64,000 bases of DNA from Gigaspora margarita (Eukaryota; Glomeromycota; Glomeromycetes; Diversisporales; Gigasporaceae): assembly GCA_009809945.1 (NCBI GenBank), contig WTPW01002496.1, positions 1 to 64,000 of the forward strand, given 5' to 3'. A program made the translations under genes and the position numbers. Shown in pieces: positions 1-12,265 of the stretch (position 1 is its first letter; each line of letters opens with the position of its first letter). Below the pieces are notes generated by a model. It saw only the letters and a list, made by a program, of their open reading frames with translations, was not told the DNA's origin and searched no databases.

Positions 1-262
1 ATCACTCCGTTCCTGGTATCACTACGTGATATGCATCACTCCGTTCCTGGTAAACCCTCTACTTCGTGATTTGCATTACTCCGTTCCTGGTACCATCACT
101 ACGTGATATGCATCACTCCGTTCCCAGTATAACCCTCCACTTCGTGATTTGCATCACTCCGTTTCTGATATAACTGATATAACCCTCCACTTCGTGATTT
201 GCATCACTCCGTTCCTGGTATAACCCTACACTTCGTTATTTGCATCACTCCGTTCCTGGTAT
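1..262. repeat. satellite array, about 40-bp unit
   Basis: About seven head-to-tail copies of a two-part unit. One part reads CATCACTCCGTTCCTGGTA; the other ends in CACTTCGTGATTTG or CACTACGTGATATG. Some copies are shortened or carry small insertions. The array is cut by the window edge, so its true size is unknown. No reading frame is kept. Confidence 0.9.
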
Positions 263-693
263 AATCATTTAATCCCTGCTATTTTTTATTTATCTTATTT
301 TATTTTTTATTTTTTTGATTTTTTGTGAGTTCATAATTTTTGTATCTACTTCATTAATAAATTGATTCAAAGTTAATTATCAAGTTTCTGACTTTGCATA
401 AAATTAGTTGTATTTATTTGAAATAAGTGATCTATAAGTTCTAATTTATTTATATGGTGATATTATAAGAAAATACAGTACTTCTACTATTTTCAGATTT
501 TTTAATTGAATCACCCTGATATAGCGATTACTGTATTCTGTTCACCAAAGTATCCAGCGTGATGCAAATTTCATGTATAGTGAAAAAATGAGCGCCATGA
601 AAATAAACACCACGAACATATATAAATAGGTATTCGGCGCAATATTGTACTTTATCTCAAATTTTAATTTGAATAGTTATATTAGAGTAATAA
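263..693. other. AT-rich spacer, no gene seen
   Basis: Between the satellite and the first MITE I see only AT-rich sequence with a T-rich tract near 285-320. No long frame, RNA gene or clear repeat was found. Confidence 0.6.
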
Positions 694-922
694 GGCCACT
701 CAAAGTTGATTAGTTGGTTAACGTCAACATTTTGGGTTCAACATGGGAGGATTTAAACAAACATATATATAACTAAGAATATTTTGATTAAATCTCATTG
801 GTCAGCTTTATCACATGATTGATGAGGTTTTTTGCTGTGCTGTGATTGGCTTGTTTAATTTTGGGGGACCGTTAACCAAGAAGGGGGGATGATGTTAACT
901 AACTTATCAACATTGAACAGTC
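694..922. mobile_element. MITE, PIF/Harbinger-like, TSD TAA
   Basis: Imperfect terminal inverted repeats of about 32 bp begin GGCCACTCAAAGTTGATTAG on the left and pair with the complement of the sequence ending at 922. TAA lies on both sides (691-693 and 923-925), the 3-bp TWA duplication typical of PIF/Harbinger elements. No transposase frame is present. A longer relative with the same start lies at 58849-59819. Confidence 0.75.
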
Positions 923-984
923 TAATGAGAAATAAATATAAAAACAGAATTGAACGAAGGTTGTTTTAATAAAATTTTAAGTTA

Positions 985-1250
985 GGCCAGACCAAGTTGA
1001 TTATGTGTTTTACATTACTCCCCCTCAGAGCTCCTCCCCCTCCTCAGAGCTCCCCCCATAGTAAAAAAAATTTAGATAGATATACATAGGATACAGAATA
1101 TTCGGAAAATTTTTATATAGTCACAAAACAAATTGGAAAAATTTTTTTTTGAAAAAAAATTTTTTTAAAATTTTACTATATGAAACTCCCTCCCTCCCTC
1201 CCTCGAGGGGAGAGGGGGGTAATGTAAAAAACAATCAACTCGGTCTGGCC
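985..1250. mobile_element. MITE, PIF/Harbinger-like, TSD TTA (copy A)
   Basis: Terminal inverted repeats start GGCCAGACCAAGTTGATT and end in the matching complement. TTA flanks both ends (982-984, 1251-1253). Inside lie C-rich then G-rich blocks (near 1020-1060 and 1190-1220) that pair with each other, so the whole element can fold. Related copies: 41581-41825 and a left half at 57049-57135. The small frame at 1149-1340 is not a gene; it spans the hairpin. Confidence 0.85.
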
Positions 1251-1253
1251 TTA

Positions 1254-1905
1254 TTTGCTATTTTATCCCTATGTGCATACGTACGTCATACAATACTGCT
1301 TTTGGCGAACAGTATACGGTATTTTGGCCAATTACAGTAAATTATCGCATGTTTTTTTATTATATGTATAATTCAATTTTGAGTTTGTGCATTTCCAAAA
1401 ATGTATCCCCATACATCATCAAGAATGTTATAATGATATAATCTTGCATAAAAATAATTTAGCAACTTTAATCCTGAGTAGTCATATCCAAAAACAGTGA
1501 ATCATGATTAAAATAGATCATAAGTATATTTTTTTGGACGTTATTTTAAAAATTAGAACTTTCGAATTCCCATGTGCATCCTGAATTAACACATATCCCT
1601 CTATAAAAAAATAAAAGCTAAAAAGTATCCCAAACTGGAATTGGTATCAAGTAAACATGCTTTCATGCTCTAACAAAAATGTTCTTCAGACTGTGACAAT
1701 TATTATGATACTGTAGAAAAAGTAGGTTTACTTAATACAAATCCAGTTCAAGGGACCTTTTTATTTCTTATTATACTTAACATAATTAAGGCTATTTATT
1801 TAACCTGTATTTCGAAATAGTGCACATGGATATAGTCGAAATAACACGCAGGTCAATTAATTAACATGCAAATGGCATTATATCGAGTTTGTACGATAAT
1901 ATATA
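1254..1905. other. AT-rich spacer, nothing recognised
   Basis: No frame above chance, no inverted repeat pair with a target duplication and no RNA gene was seen. Confidence 0.5.
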
Positions 1906-1907
1906 AT

Positions 1908-1939
1908 ACTAGCACTTGAGTGTTGCCCCGGGAATAAGG
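1908..1939 (-). mobile_element. decayed Helitron 3'-terminus-like end
   Basis: Plus-strand ACTAGCACTTGAG is followed by a short GC-rich palindromic stretch and GGGAATAAGG. Read on the minus strand this is a GC-rich hairpin followed by CTAG and T, the arrangement of a Helitron 3' end. It resembles the much better preserved end at 47231, with several changes in the stem. The rest of the element is not recognisable. Confidence 0.45.
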
Positions 1940-2195
1940 TTATGATTGTTCTTTATCTTAGTTTTTAGTTTTATTAGCTCTTAGGCGTTGCTCTGATCCT
2001 GAGAATTTTATTGGTTTTTTTTTTATTATTTTAGTTTTTAGTTTATTTAATTCTCAGAGTCTAGGAATTGCTCCTAGTATGAAGTTCTAAGTTTATTAAG
2101 TTTTAGGCCTAAGTACTCAGAAAATTTCAAATTTTATTCCAGGTATTATCCTGAGTTTAAAATTTAGTAAAACCTAATTAAACTTAGCTTGGGAT
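1940..2195. repeat. degenerate T-rich repeat
   Basis: Diverged repeats of a motif around CTCAG, TAGG and TTGCTC alternate with T-runs. The period is irregular, roughly 70-80 bp. It follows directly on the Helitron-like end and may be its internal part. Confidence 0.35.
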
Positions 2196-2204
2196 TAAAT
2201 GAAG

Positions 2205-2392
2205 CTAACTTGAATTCAAATAGACTTGATTTGGGTTAAATAAACCCAAAATGGGTTTAGATGACCCAAATTGGATTTGAATAAACCTGACTTGGATTCA
2301 AATGAACCCAGTTTGGGTTCAACTAAATCTGGCTTGGGTTCAATGTACCTTAATTTCGTTCAAATAAACCTAACTTGGTTCAAATTTTTTAA
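2205..2392. repeat. minisatellite, about 22-bp unit
   Basis: About nine diverged units of the form CTTGGGTTCAAATAAACCCA. Each unit is partly palindromic (GGGTT against AACCC), so neighbouring units can pair. No coding frame is kept. Confidence 0.75.
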
Positions 2393-2575
2393 TATATTTA
2401 TGGGAGAAAAGATACATAGCCATGGCTATGTGCAGTCAATGTTATAAAATCATATATATCTCAAAATTTTACTAGTATAACCCTGTTGTATTATTAAGCA
2501 AAAATACTCCTTTTATGATTTTACTCTAAACCTGACCCAAACCCTAATATACAATTTCCAAATTCCTAAAAAATG

Positions 2576-2880
2576 GTTGCTTTTTATAAAAATTAAATCA
2601 AACAAATAATCATAAAATTTATATGTATATTATTTATAGCAACGATTATTTATAAAATTTTGAGCTATAAGTTTGGCTAGACCTTTGTGTTTGTTCACTA
2701 TAAGTAAATATAAAGTGGACAAACCCAAAGTGTCTGGCCAAACTCATAACTCAAAAATTTTAGTAATAAGCTTTGTTTAAATAAATCAAGAATATTCTTA
2801 AAGCTATAAATAATATACTTGTAAAATTTTAAGATTATTTGTTTGATTTAATTTGTTATAAATTGTAATAAATTTTTTAG
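2576..2880. mobile_element. palindromic foldback element
   Basis: The left half, from CTAAAAAATGG, pairs with the right half ending AAATTTTTTAG; the centre lies near 2728. Inner parts such as TTTGGCTAGAC and GTCTGGCCAAA also pair. No TSD was recognised, so it could be an old MITE. Confidence 0.6.
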
Positions 2881-2916
2881 AGGTTTGGTATTTGTTCAGA
2901 TCTGGCCATCAATTAT

Positions 2917-2990
2917 AAACCCTCTAACCCTAACTTTAACTCTAACTTAAACCCTAATACTAATTCTAACTCTAACTATAGTTCTAATAT
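2917..2990. repeat. degenerate CCCTAA-like repeat
   Basis: A run of CTAACCCTAAC, ACTCTAACTT and AATTCTAACTC units resembling diverged TTAGGG telomere repeat. Similar traces lie near 26047-26080 and inside the spacer MITE near 52480-52500. Short and internal, so not a chromosome end. Confidence 0.5.
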
Positions 2991-4176
2991 TATATAGCTA
3001 CAAATTTGTTTATAAAAAACTATATTAATATTATGGCTATATGTAGCTTATAGCTATATATATATTAATCCTATTTTTATTTATTTTCAATATTTTTTTA
3101 AAACTTATTATTTTCTTGATATATATTTATAGAAAATACCAGAAACATAGTACAAAGTATGAAGTGTATAGTTTAGTTCGAGTTTTGCATTCATCAGCAA
3201 AATCTGGAATCTGATTGGACATTCTAATAATTTACAAATGTCAGCTGATCAAATATAGCTAAGCCAAAATACCTGCAGCAGTCCAGTCAAATCTGGCTAT
3301 GAAGCTGTAAATCCCAACTAAGATATCGATATGGCAAGCTAATACCTCATAAGAATAATGTAACCATCATATGGGAGAGTTAGGTTCTTTCATACTAAGT
3401 TTAACTCCACTGCTTGATATTAGAAGGTTACATGAATTAGGATAAGACACAGATATTAATAATTTATTAGGCATTTATTTTAAAAAGAATTTATATTTAT
3501 GTTTCTTAATCTAAGGAGAATATACATTAGATACATAGATAATAAACAAAGGGTGTGACCAACTATTTATATAAAATTCCAAATCTCAGATTAGTTTACA
3601 CTCCAACAATTATGACTACACCACTACTACTACATTTTATGCTTCTGGAGTAACATCTATATAATTAAGCTACTAAGAATACATAATAATGCCTAATTCT
3701 AGAAAGGTAAGATTAACATAGCTATAGCAATACAATTATAGAAGGTATGTGATAACTTTATAAATTTTACCAATACAGAAGTGAGAGACAAGGAAAAAAA
3801 TTATTCATTACAATATAATAATTGCTTATATTATAATCGCTTTCATATTTTAGCTATAATAATATTTCTAACTGCTCAGTTGCTGAACTTTTGCATAGAA
3901 ACACATTATAGCAAACAAATTTGGTACTAAAAATTAGCATTTGTACCTAAACTCCACCCATACAGGATCTTGCCATTTTGTGTCAATATGGAAATATTCA
4001 AATTTTGCATTTATTCACAAAATCTGATTCTAATTAGATGCTCTAATTTTGTATGCATTATGCAAAAAGGTGCAATAATCTACATCCTTACCAGAATACA
4101 ATCAAAATCTTGATTGTGATTGTATATAGCACTTAGAATTAACAATTATCTCATATTGCTGAATATGAAGTTAATA
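2991..4176. other. AT-rich intergenic stretch, nothing recognised
   Basis: No supported gene, RNA or bounded repeat was found here. Confidence 0.5.
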
Positions 4177-4186
4177 GGAAGTCATA

Positions 4187-4362
4187 AGGTGGTTTAGTGG
4201 CAGAAACAATTCTTGGTCCTGTGATTTCAGAAATTTAGAGCTCTATAGATCATTCATATAAAAAATTTAACAATCATGTGAATGATAATTTGGGTTTTCT
4301 TGGATGTATCTTGCTTGGAAATCACAGGACTAGGGATCATTTTTGTTACTACTAATCCACTT
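4187..4362. mobile_element. MITE with 10-bp TSD, Mutator-like
   Basis: A 176-bp element with inverted ends (AGGTGGTTTAGTGG against ACTAATCCACTT) and paired inner blocks CCTGTGATTTC and GAAATCACAGG. The 10-bp repeat GGAAGTCATA is present exactly on both sides (4177-4186 and 4363-4372). A 9-10 bp duplication fits the Mutator superfamily. Confidence 0.8.
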
Positions 4363-4372
4363 GGAAGTCATA

Positions 4373-5386
4373 CTTGAACCTTAAGGTTAATTGTACTTAT
4401 CTCTAATGCTAGTTATCATTGTATTGCCCAAATGCTTTTATGATTGGTAGTGTTCAATTAGTATTCAACATTGTATGCATGTTCAAAAAAAGCATTCACA
4501 TCACTGCTCAGTCTGATTTTTGGTCACAATTGAGAACCCATAACAAAATTGATACAATAGCTAGAATTTTTTTACTCATATACTCATTATCAAAAATTGG
4601 ATAAATTAAGTATGAATATTATCTGAATTATATACAAATATTAAAAATGTAATAGTTTTATTATTGCTCAGGTTCTAACTGGTCAATTAGGAGCTTCTAA
4701 CTGGAATTGGTCACAGTTATAACCAGCAGTAAATAAAATTCATATGCACAATATGTATATTTGCACATTTTTTTTTGCATGTACAATTTTTTAAATTGGA
4801 TGTGCACAAAGATTTTCTTAATTAGCATATAGGTTGTGCACAAAATTATATACAAATTTTTTTGAAGTGTGCACAAAAAAAATTTTCCAATATGCACATG
4901 TGTACAAAAATTTTTTTCAGATTTTATATACTAATTACTAGTTATAACTGGTTATAACTTTTTACTACTTCTTAATATAATGCTCTTTTATTTGGTAACA
5001 ACATACTGTATATAAAAATTTATTTGCTTTTTCTGAATTAATTCAATTACTACATATGATTACCATGTTGTTGCATAATAACGCTCATGAGCATTATTTA
5101 AAATTATTTCTTAATTAAACATAATTTAAACAAAATTTGAAATTATACCCTTGCATTATTTTGTGAAATACAGTTATTACAAGATTATTATTTATGTTTC
5201 TGGTTTTAGCATGACTGCATCATGCAGCTACCTTATTATAATTTGGTGCACTCTGTACAATGGTGTATCCCTGATTATAAGGTATAAATTAGTAATATCA
5301 ACTGATTAAATCATTGATTTTTTTTATACCTTTTGTCTTTTGTTTTAATGTGTTATACTGTACTATTAGTTACTGATTTTTTTAAT
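4373..5386. other. AT-rich intergenic stretch
   Basis: Contains TGCACA-rich sequence near 4740-4910 and repeated TATAACTGG-type motifs at 4715-4730 and 4938-4955 that may be worn inverted ends. The short frames at 4419-4604 and 4697-4897 show no family features and are not called. Confidence 0.4.
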
Positions 5387-5388
5387 AT

Positions 5389-5667
5389 GACCCCAGACAT
5401 CACTCATATAAGTCATAACTGGATTTTGGCCAATTTTGGCCCAATTTGTTAAAAATGACAAAATATATTTGTTTAAATAACTTTTGATCTAGTGATCAGA
5501 ATTGAACAAACTTGTTTTGTTAGATGCGCCTCACTGAGGGCTTCATTTTAAAAAAAAGTTTATCCAAATTGGACTACTAGATGCCAAGATAATTGCCAAA
5601 AACCTTTTTTGCCTCTTAAATTTAGGGGTTTTTGCTAAAAAATTAAATAACAGATGTCTGGGGTTCT
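5389..5667. mobile_element. MITE, AGACATCT family, copy 1
   Basis: Begins GACCCCAGACATC and ends GATGTCTGGGGTTCT. Internally it has the central motif CCTCACTGAGG and outward GATC-containing edges, the recurrent 115-bp module. Relatives at 18820-19101, 28885-30348 and 38393-38690 carry 8-bp TSDs; here the flanks no longer match well. Confidence 0.75.
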
Positions 5668-6357
5668 ATTTTAGAGTGTTGTGCTGTTGTCATAATCACT
5701 ATTTAGTCATATTGTTGGTATTATTATTACTATAGTTGAATAAGATTTTATCATTTTAAGTACAGTTGTTATTTCGCTGCTAGTATAAATTTCATGTTGT
5801 ATAATTTCTTGGTTTGTAATATATTTAGAGTTTTTGGGATATTTTAGAGCAGTGTTTGTTTTCCTTGTGTCTTTCTATTTGTTTTTTCTTGTTTGTGCAA
5901 GTCTTTGTATGTATTAACCAATATTTTCTTTTTTTAGATTGTTTATTTCATCATTAGCATTGTTGTTATTTTGTGTAATAAAATATTTCATCATTGGTGT
6001 TGTTATTTGTACAATACATTGGGTATTTTATTCACTGCTTTGTAAAAGTAGTTGGTTTTTGTGGTAGGATAAAAGGTAATTGTAGTTATTGTTATTTTGA
6101 GTGTGAGACATTTATTTCAGTTTTGTAAATTGCTAGAAAGTATAAAACTTGTTTTGTATTTTTTTTCTTTTTTTTTATTTTCGGGTTGTTTTCATTTTTT
6201 GCTTTTACTAATGTTTTTTTTTCTTTTTTGGTGCTATTACACAATATATTTATTATTGGTATCACTATAATTGAAATGGTAAATTACTTTTATTATATCT
6301 TTGTAATAGGTGCACCAAAAATAAAATATATATTTATATTAAATAATATATATATAA
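5668..6357. other. T-rich intergenic stretch
   Basis: Strongly strand-biased (T over A) sequence with many TTGTT and TTATT words. Open frames here come from low complexity; no gene is supported. Confidence 0.5.
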
Positions 6358-6951
6358 GGGAGGCGGGGGTATTGTGGACAGGGGGGTATTGTGGACAGGG
6401 GGGTATTGTGGACAGGTAAGATATCTTATGATCCTGTGATTAGAATTGGATAATTTTGGTACCATTCGATTCGTCTCTTTGAGACGAATTGAATGGTATA
6501 AAATTTATCCAATTCTGACCACTAGATCACAAGATATTATCATTTATGCAAAATATAAGTTTTTGTATATAATTTTAAATTAGCAATTTTTTTCTATTTT
6601 AACCTTTAACGATCTTGGGATCCTGTGATTGGATTTTAACGATTTTGTACTTGTTAGAATCGTCTCACTGAGATGATCATTTTGGTAGTAAAAGCAACCA
6701 AAACGGACCAGTAGATCAAAAATTATTCCCTATGTCCACAATACCCCCTCCTCTCTAAAATTTAGGGTTTATATACTATTTGTGTACTAATTATTTATAT
6801 CTAAAACTATATAAGATATAAAGATTTTTTTGCATTAATTTATTCCTTATTAAGCATAGTTCAAATAATAAAAATTGTATAAAAATCTATTTGTTTATTA
6901 AAAAGTTTTGCTAGTAAGAACCTTAAGGTGTCCATAATACCCCCATCTCCC
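6358..6951. mobile_element. MITE with G-rich ends and two internal symmetric modules
   Basis: The left end GGGAGGCGGGGGTATTGTGG pairs with the right end CCATAATACCCCCATCTCCC. Just inside the left end a 19-bp G-rich unit (GGGGGTATTGTGGACAG) is repeated three times. Two copies of the 115-bp symmetric module lie at about 6420-6535 (centre CGTCTCTTTGAGACG) and 6608-6725 (centre CGTCTCACTGAGATG). Flanks are TA-rich, so the TSD cannot be fixed. Confidence 0.75.
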
Positions 6952-6954
6952 TTA

Positions 6955-7475
6955 TATATATTTTTTTATAAGCTTTGGCGAATCTTGCTATGACTTTATT
7001 ATAAATCTTATGCGAACCCCGGAGGGTATTACATTTTATTAACTAAGTTAACATGTTTTACAGAAAGCCCAACTTCACCCAGTTACTACTAATAGCACCT
7101 AGATACGACCCACCATAGAGACCCCCAGAGAGGTCATATGCCGAACACTAAAATGGAATTTTGCCTAAACAGGTTGGCAATACCACGAGTTCATGTAGTA
7201 TCATATAAATTCAGACTTGGGTCTCATATTACGTCTTATGACTTCAGTTATTCTAAATCAGGATCCTAGAATAATACTTTTCATAGCCACAAATTCTCAA
7301 AATAACGGCTACCCAATTAAGTCTGTCTGTATAATGTCCTGGGTCCCTGTCTTTTCACAGTATTTCAGTTTCCTAACTGGCTAGCTTTTTTATTTCGCCT
7401 TTGAGAGAAATCGAACTGGCAACCTTGCGATTTGTATCCTTGGAGCATAACCACTATGCTATTAACCTGGAGGAC
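6955..7475 (-). mobile_element. tRNA-derived SINE, complete copy
   Basis: Read on the minus strand it starts with a tRNA-like head at about 7475-7395: an A-box-like TAGCATAGTGG and a B-box-like GGTTGCCAGTTCGATTTC. An internal RNA polymerase III promoter is therefore likely to have driven it. A body of about 400 bp follows and ends in CAAGATTCGCCAAAGC and an A-rich tail. The same head and body recur on the plus strand at 63724-64000. Not a working tRNA gene: the body continues without a terminator and the cloverleaf is poor. Confidence 0.85.
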
Positions 7476-7774
7476 TTAAATAAGATTTTTAATTTTTATT
7501 TATTTTTTATTTTCTAGTTTTTTTTTATTTATTTTATTTTATTTTATTTTTAAATTGGTTTATTTTTTTAGTTTTTTTATTTTTTTAATTTTTTAATAGT
7601 TTAATTTTTATTTTTTTAATCATTCTTTTTGTTTTTTTAACTCTATAAAAATTGAACTAAATAGGCACAGATTGGCATTAGATAGGTATAGGTCTTTATA
7701 GCATGGGTCAAAATCTGGATTTGTATGGGTATAGTCTGAATTGGTATGGATTCTGTAGACCATGTGGAACTGTA
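7476..7774. other. T-rich tract and short spacer
   Basis: A long T/AT tract (7480-7640) next to the SINE start, then ordinary AT-rich sequence. No gene is supported, although a frame runs across 7620-7886. Confidence 0.5.
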
Positions 7775-7782
7775 CACCTATA

Positions 7783-8017
7783 CAGTGTCTGAAATTGGGT
7801 TGCAGAGTCTGCGGACCACAACAAATTTTAAATTTCTGCAACCAAAATCTGAAGTGCATATGCAAATTCCGCACATAAATTTGCAAATTTTGCTTATAAA
7901 TTTTGATTAAATGCTCATACGCGCAACTAAATTTTTATAAATTCTTATAATCTGCAACTATTTTTTTTTATTTAGTTGCAGCCCGCAACTAATTTAAAAA
8001 TTGAATTTCAGACACTG
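7783..8017. mobile_element. MITE, hAT-like, 8-bp TSD (7/8)
   Basis: Ends are CAGTGTCTGAAATTG and CAATTTCAGACACTG-like (with a one-base gap). Flanks CACCTATA (7775-7782) and CATCTATA (8018-8025) match at seven of eight bases. CAGTG ends with an 8-bp duplication are typical of hAT elements. Length 235 bp, no frame. Confidence 0.85.
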
Positions 8018-8025
8018 CATCTATA

Positions 8026-8992
8026 CCAATTGGACCATAAATGGCCTGGGTTTTGTAGCAGTTTACTAGTCAAATTGACATGGAATTTGGCACAGGTAAT
8101 AATATAAATTCATATGCCACTGTGATAATGATGTGGATTAACTATTAAAATAAAAATTTATATAAATAATTAGAAATATTATATTTATAACACCCATGTT
8201 AAACAACACTCTACTATGTCAACTAGGTTAGGTTATTGATAGGTTAGAGTTAGAGTTAAAGTAGAATTAGAGTTAAAATTAGAATTTATAGTAAAATTGC
8301 GAGAGGAGCATTTTTTGTTAGTAACACAATAGGGGTTATCTAGAAAAATTTTGAGATATTCGAGAATTTTAGAAAGTATTTTTATATAGGTGTTATATAA
8401 CATAGTGTTATGAATACAATTTTCTAAATAATTAATATAAAATAAACAAGCTAGCTGCATATAAAATAAAATTTTGTAAGGAATTTTTTTGTTAATATAT
8501 ACAAAAAAACTTTATTAGTAAAATTATGAGATAATGATCTTTTTTAAAAAAGCATTTACTGTTCTTTTCTCTTTATGAAACAAGCCAATACATATTATGA
8601 ACCAATATGTATATAATATATACATACATGCTAATTGAACATGCCATTTTATATTACATAATACAATGTGTCACTCTTTGCTATAATGTTTGTACTACTT
8701 TTATTTTGCACTAGCAACATAATATAGCATATTTGATAGTTATTAGAAATTAAAACAAACCTTATCACCATATCTTTACTAATCTCTAATTTAATGCATA
8801 TTTTGTTTTAATCTAATGCTTATTCAATTAACACCCAGCCTTATCTGTAAATTTTTATCTATTCTATTTAGTGCAGGTTTTACCAGCTAATCAAAATGCT
8901 TATTTATACTATATATACTATTCTATAAAATATTCCTATGCATACCACTTGATTTGTACCATTTTGAGCATTTCTAATACCAATTTGTACCA
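8026..8992. other. AT-rich intergenic stretch with TTAGAG-rich patch
   Basis: At 8225-8284 there is a run of GTTAGAGTTAGAG-type words, a diverged telomere-like repeat. Apart from that nothing bounded was seen. Confidence 0.45.
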
Positions 8993-8996
8993 CTAC

Positions 8997-9645
8997 AGGA
9001 CCCCAAATAATCTATATGAGGTCATATTTGAGTATCATAGTAAAATTTTTTTCTGTTAGCAGTTTTATATTGGTATATATCAGTTATATTTCGAACATTA
9101 GATAGAAAATTTGATATCAGTTTGTTTTCAAAATGCAACCTTTTTTGAAAAAATTTTTGATCTAAATGTTCTCTAAAAAAAAAAAAGCAAACCAAATGGT
9201 TTTTTTTAAAAAAAAAACCAGATTGAATGCTCTGTAAAAAAAAAAAAACCAAATTGAATAAATGCTCTATATAAAAAAAAAAAATTAAAAAATAATAAAA
9301 AAATTAAAAAATAATAAAAAAATTAAAAAATAATAAAAAAATTAAAAAATATAACAAACACTTACTAAAAAAAAAATAAACCAAAAAAAATAGAAATAAT
9401 GAAATAGTCACTCTTACAAAAATATATACCTATATATTTTACATTTTTCATTAGTGCATTTCAAATATAATATTTTAAAATATACCCTATTAACATTTTT
9501 TAAATATACTCATTTTGTCTATTAACTGTTTTTAAAATATAATCTTTTTATCCAATGCCTACTTTTCAAATATAACCTTTTTAAAAAAAGACCCTCCATT
9601 AGGATTTTTCAATATGACCTCCTCATATAGATTATTCAAGGTCCT
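8997..9645. mobile_element. MITE with A-rich interior
   Basis: Left end AGGACCCCAAATAATC and the following CTATATGAGGTCATATT pair with the right end (9604-9645, ending AAGGTCCT). CTAC flanks both ends (8993-8996, 9646-9649), a possible 4-bp TSD. The middle is filled by homopolymers and a short tandem repeat, so it may be a composite. Confidence 0.65.
9278..9353. repeat. 20-bp A-rich tandem repeat
   Basis: Four near-identical copies of AAAAAATTAAAAAATAATAA in a row inside the MITE at 8997-9645. Likely recent slippage. Confidence 0.85.
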
Positions 9646-9658
9646 CTACTATCTATAC

Positions 9659-11399
9659 CAGTATTGGAAATCTTATGTTCTCATGTTCTCATGAGAACAT
9701 CACTTTTAATTTGAGAACATTTACAAAATTTAAGATGTTCTCTATGTAAATTTTTTTGAGAAGACTAGGTTTGAAAAATATGATCTCTATGTAAATATAA
9801 AGTGATAAAAAATATTTTTATTAATATAAAAGTTTAAAATAATAAGTTCATAAAAATATTTAATTGTTTGTTAGTTGATATAAAGAATAATTTAGTTGTT
9901 CTCAAATCACCAAAAAATTTAAATAATATAATTTATTGGTCTATCTATTCCCAGTTTTAGTGCAATGTGGTTGTGTGACTACCTTACTATATACTACACA
10001 TACTGTAACTTAAATTTACCTTTTAAATATAGTATTCATTTTATATTAATATATGCTATTTAAAAATATTAAAGTTTTTATGTACATCCTATTTGGTATT
10101 TTTTATTTGATTTATCATTACATAAAATTCATAAAGCAGAAACATTTATACAGACATTCATTGCATAATATCATGCAAAGCATTAGCAATATGTAAGAAA
10201 GTTATAATTATAAAAATAAATATTTATATTTGGATACTATTTACATATTAATTGATATGCATTCATGCATCAATAAGTTGCTATTATACAGATTTTATTC
10301 TAAGATAAATTTAGTTAATGCAATCTTATACTCTCCATATAACAAGTTTGTTTAGTTATTGTAGACATTGTCTGAAAAAACCTTTGGTATAGAGTCAATT
10401 TTCTGAATGCTAGTATACAGTATATTCAGAAAATTGACACTATTTCAACCATTTTTTTTAGCAAAGACAGAAAATTTTTAGAACATTGCAGACAAAATCT
10501 GAGCAAAATTTTCTTCTAGGGTCTCTAGGGTAATGTATTTGTCTAATTCTAAAAATAAAATTGTAAGCTTTAAAGTTAGCCATATAATTAAATTTTAATA
10601 AAATAAGTAACTGTATGGCATTGTCATGCTAAATCAGGAATGAATAAATGCAAGCTTAATTTAAAAATTTTGGACAGCCCTAATACAAAATAGTTATAAA
10701 TAGGTTTGAATTCAAATAAATATGTAAATTACTAAATAGCATAACTATATTAATATAAGATTAAAGTTGAATTAAACCATGTTAGGTTAATTGTGTAAAA
10801 AAAATTCTCATACAAAACTTGCTCACTATTCTAATAATTACAATATATAGTTAGGATTGAGTTAGTTCATGTTGGAATTATTATAGTTTCTGTTATAAGT
10901 TACTGCTACAAACCTTACTATACTAGCGATATACAGCATGTGACTTACTAATGAATGTTAAAATGTTATCCATACCTTAGGAAACCTAATATCAAAGATA
11001 CAAAATGCACATAGCGAATGAAAGTCAATTTTAAAAAATTATAAATAGATGACAACTATGAATGTGAATAAGAATAGCTAGTTGTTTATGTATCCTCAAT
11101 TCTCTATATTTCAATTTTCACATATTGATTATTAGTTGATACAAATTTATAATGATCCTGTATGTTATTAAACTCAATAATTACAATTTTAAAATATAGC
11201 GATAGTAATTNGAAAAAAGAAAAAAGAGATAAAGAAAGAAAGTAAAANAGAGTGAAAGAAAGTAAAAGAAAAAGAAAAAAAGAAGAAAAAAAGAAAAAAT
11301 TTTTTTTTATTTGAGAACATAAAAAAAATTTTGAGAACATCAAATTGAATAAGTATGTTCTCATGAGAACATAAATTTCAAAACAGATTTCCAACACTG
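9659..11399. mobile_element. non-autonomous hAT-like element, 1.74 kb
   Basis: The left end CAGTATTGGAAATCT pairs with the right end AGATTTCCAACACTG. Both ends then carry copies of the palindrome GTTCTCATGAGAAC. Flanks ATCTATAC (9651-9658) and ACCTATAC (11400-11407) match at seven of eight. No transposase frame was seen. The interior holds a strong hairpin at 10390-10440 (GTCAATTTTCTGAAT and its complement), a purine-rich tract with two Ns at 11211-11300, and a stretch at about 10740-10920 resembling the outer arm of the giant element at 47.6-48.0 kb. Confidence 0.8.
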
Positions 11400-11407
11400 A
11401 CCTATAC

Positions 11408-12100
11408 CACTTTTCTTATAAATAAACTTGTTTTTTTATTTTTTAATATTTTGCATTTCTAATATTTTTATTTTTTTGAATACTTTTACACTTTTTAATA
11501 TTTTAATATTTTTATTATTTATTTTTGATTTTTTATTCTTTTATTTTGTTTTTTATTTTTAAATTATTTTTATTTTTTTTATTTTTAAATTTTTTTTTAG
11601 TTTTTTTATTTTATTAATAGAAAGTTATCATTTATCACCAGTGCAATGCATCGCTACTCTCTAATCGACCAATTGAAATGCAGAATCAGGTGTACTTTAA
11701 AAACAAAGTGAAATAGCTATTTTTAAAAATTGCTTCTAACTTAAAATTTTAACTATGAACTACAATTTTTTCTTAACAAAAAAAATCCATTGTAAAATTT
11801 TGGGTTATAAAAAGTTTCCAATCACTATCCCTACCAAGTCCTAACTCTAAGTTTAACCTGACTGCTATTTGGTTTGTTTTGATTAATGTAAAATCAAAAC
11901 AAACAAAATGATTGGTCAATCAGGGTGTAGTGATATATTACACTAGTGATGAAAAATAATTGTCTTATTAATATTATATTTTTAATTTTTTTACTTATTT
12001 TTTTTATTTTTCTGGGATTATATATATGTACCAAAGGTATGTATACCCACATCATATAACCTATAGATTGGTACTAAAATTCAAGATTCAGTATAATGTT
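11408..12100. other. T-rich spacer with small inverted repeats
   Basis: T-rich 11410-11620, then a local inverted repeat near 11865-11910 (TTTGTTTTGATT with AATCAAAACAAA). No gene seen. Confidence 0.45.
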
Positions 12101-12265
12101 AGGGCATGCCATTTATTATGTAATATTTTTTACTTAGTAGTTACCCCATCTATATATGGTGTGATCACTTTATTTAATTTTGATTTGTTAATATAATATA
12201 GAGATATGATCACTATTACTGACCATGTATCTATAGTAAAAATTATATAATAAATGGCATGCCCT
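12101..12265. mobile_element. small MITE
   Basis: AGGGCATGCCATTTATTA at the left pairs with TAATAAATGGCATGCCCT at the right; AATATTTTTTACT-type sequence extends the pairing. The interior has no frame. Flanks give no clear TSD. Confidence 0.75.

Noticed and set aside
2917..2990. Telomere repeat (CCCTAA-like)
   Set aside because: Short, strongly degenerate and internal, with similar traces elsewhere in the window. Not a chromosome end.
11104..11397. 97-residue frame rich in Phe, Leu and Ser
   Set aside because: It comes from a purine tract containing Ns inside a hAT-like element. Low complexity only.
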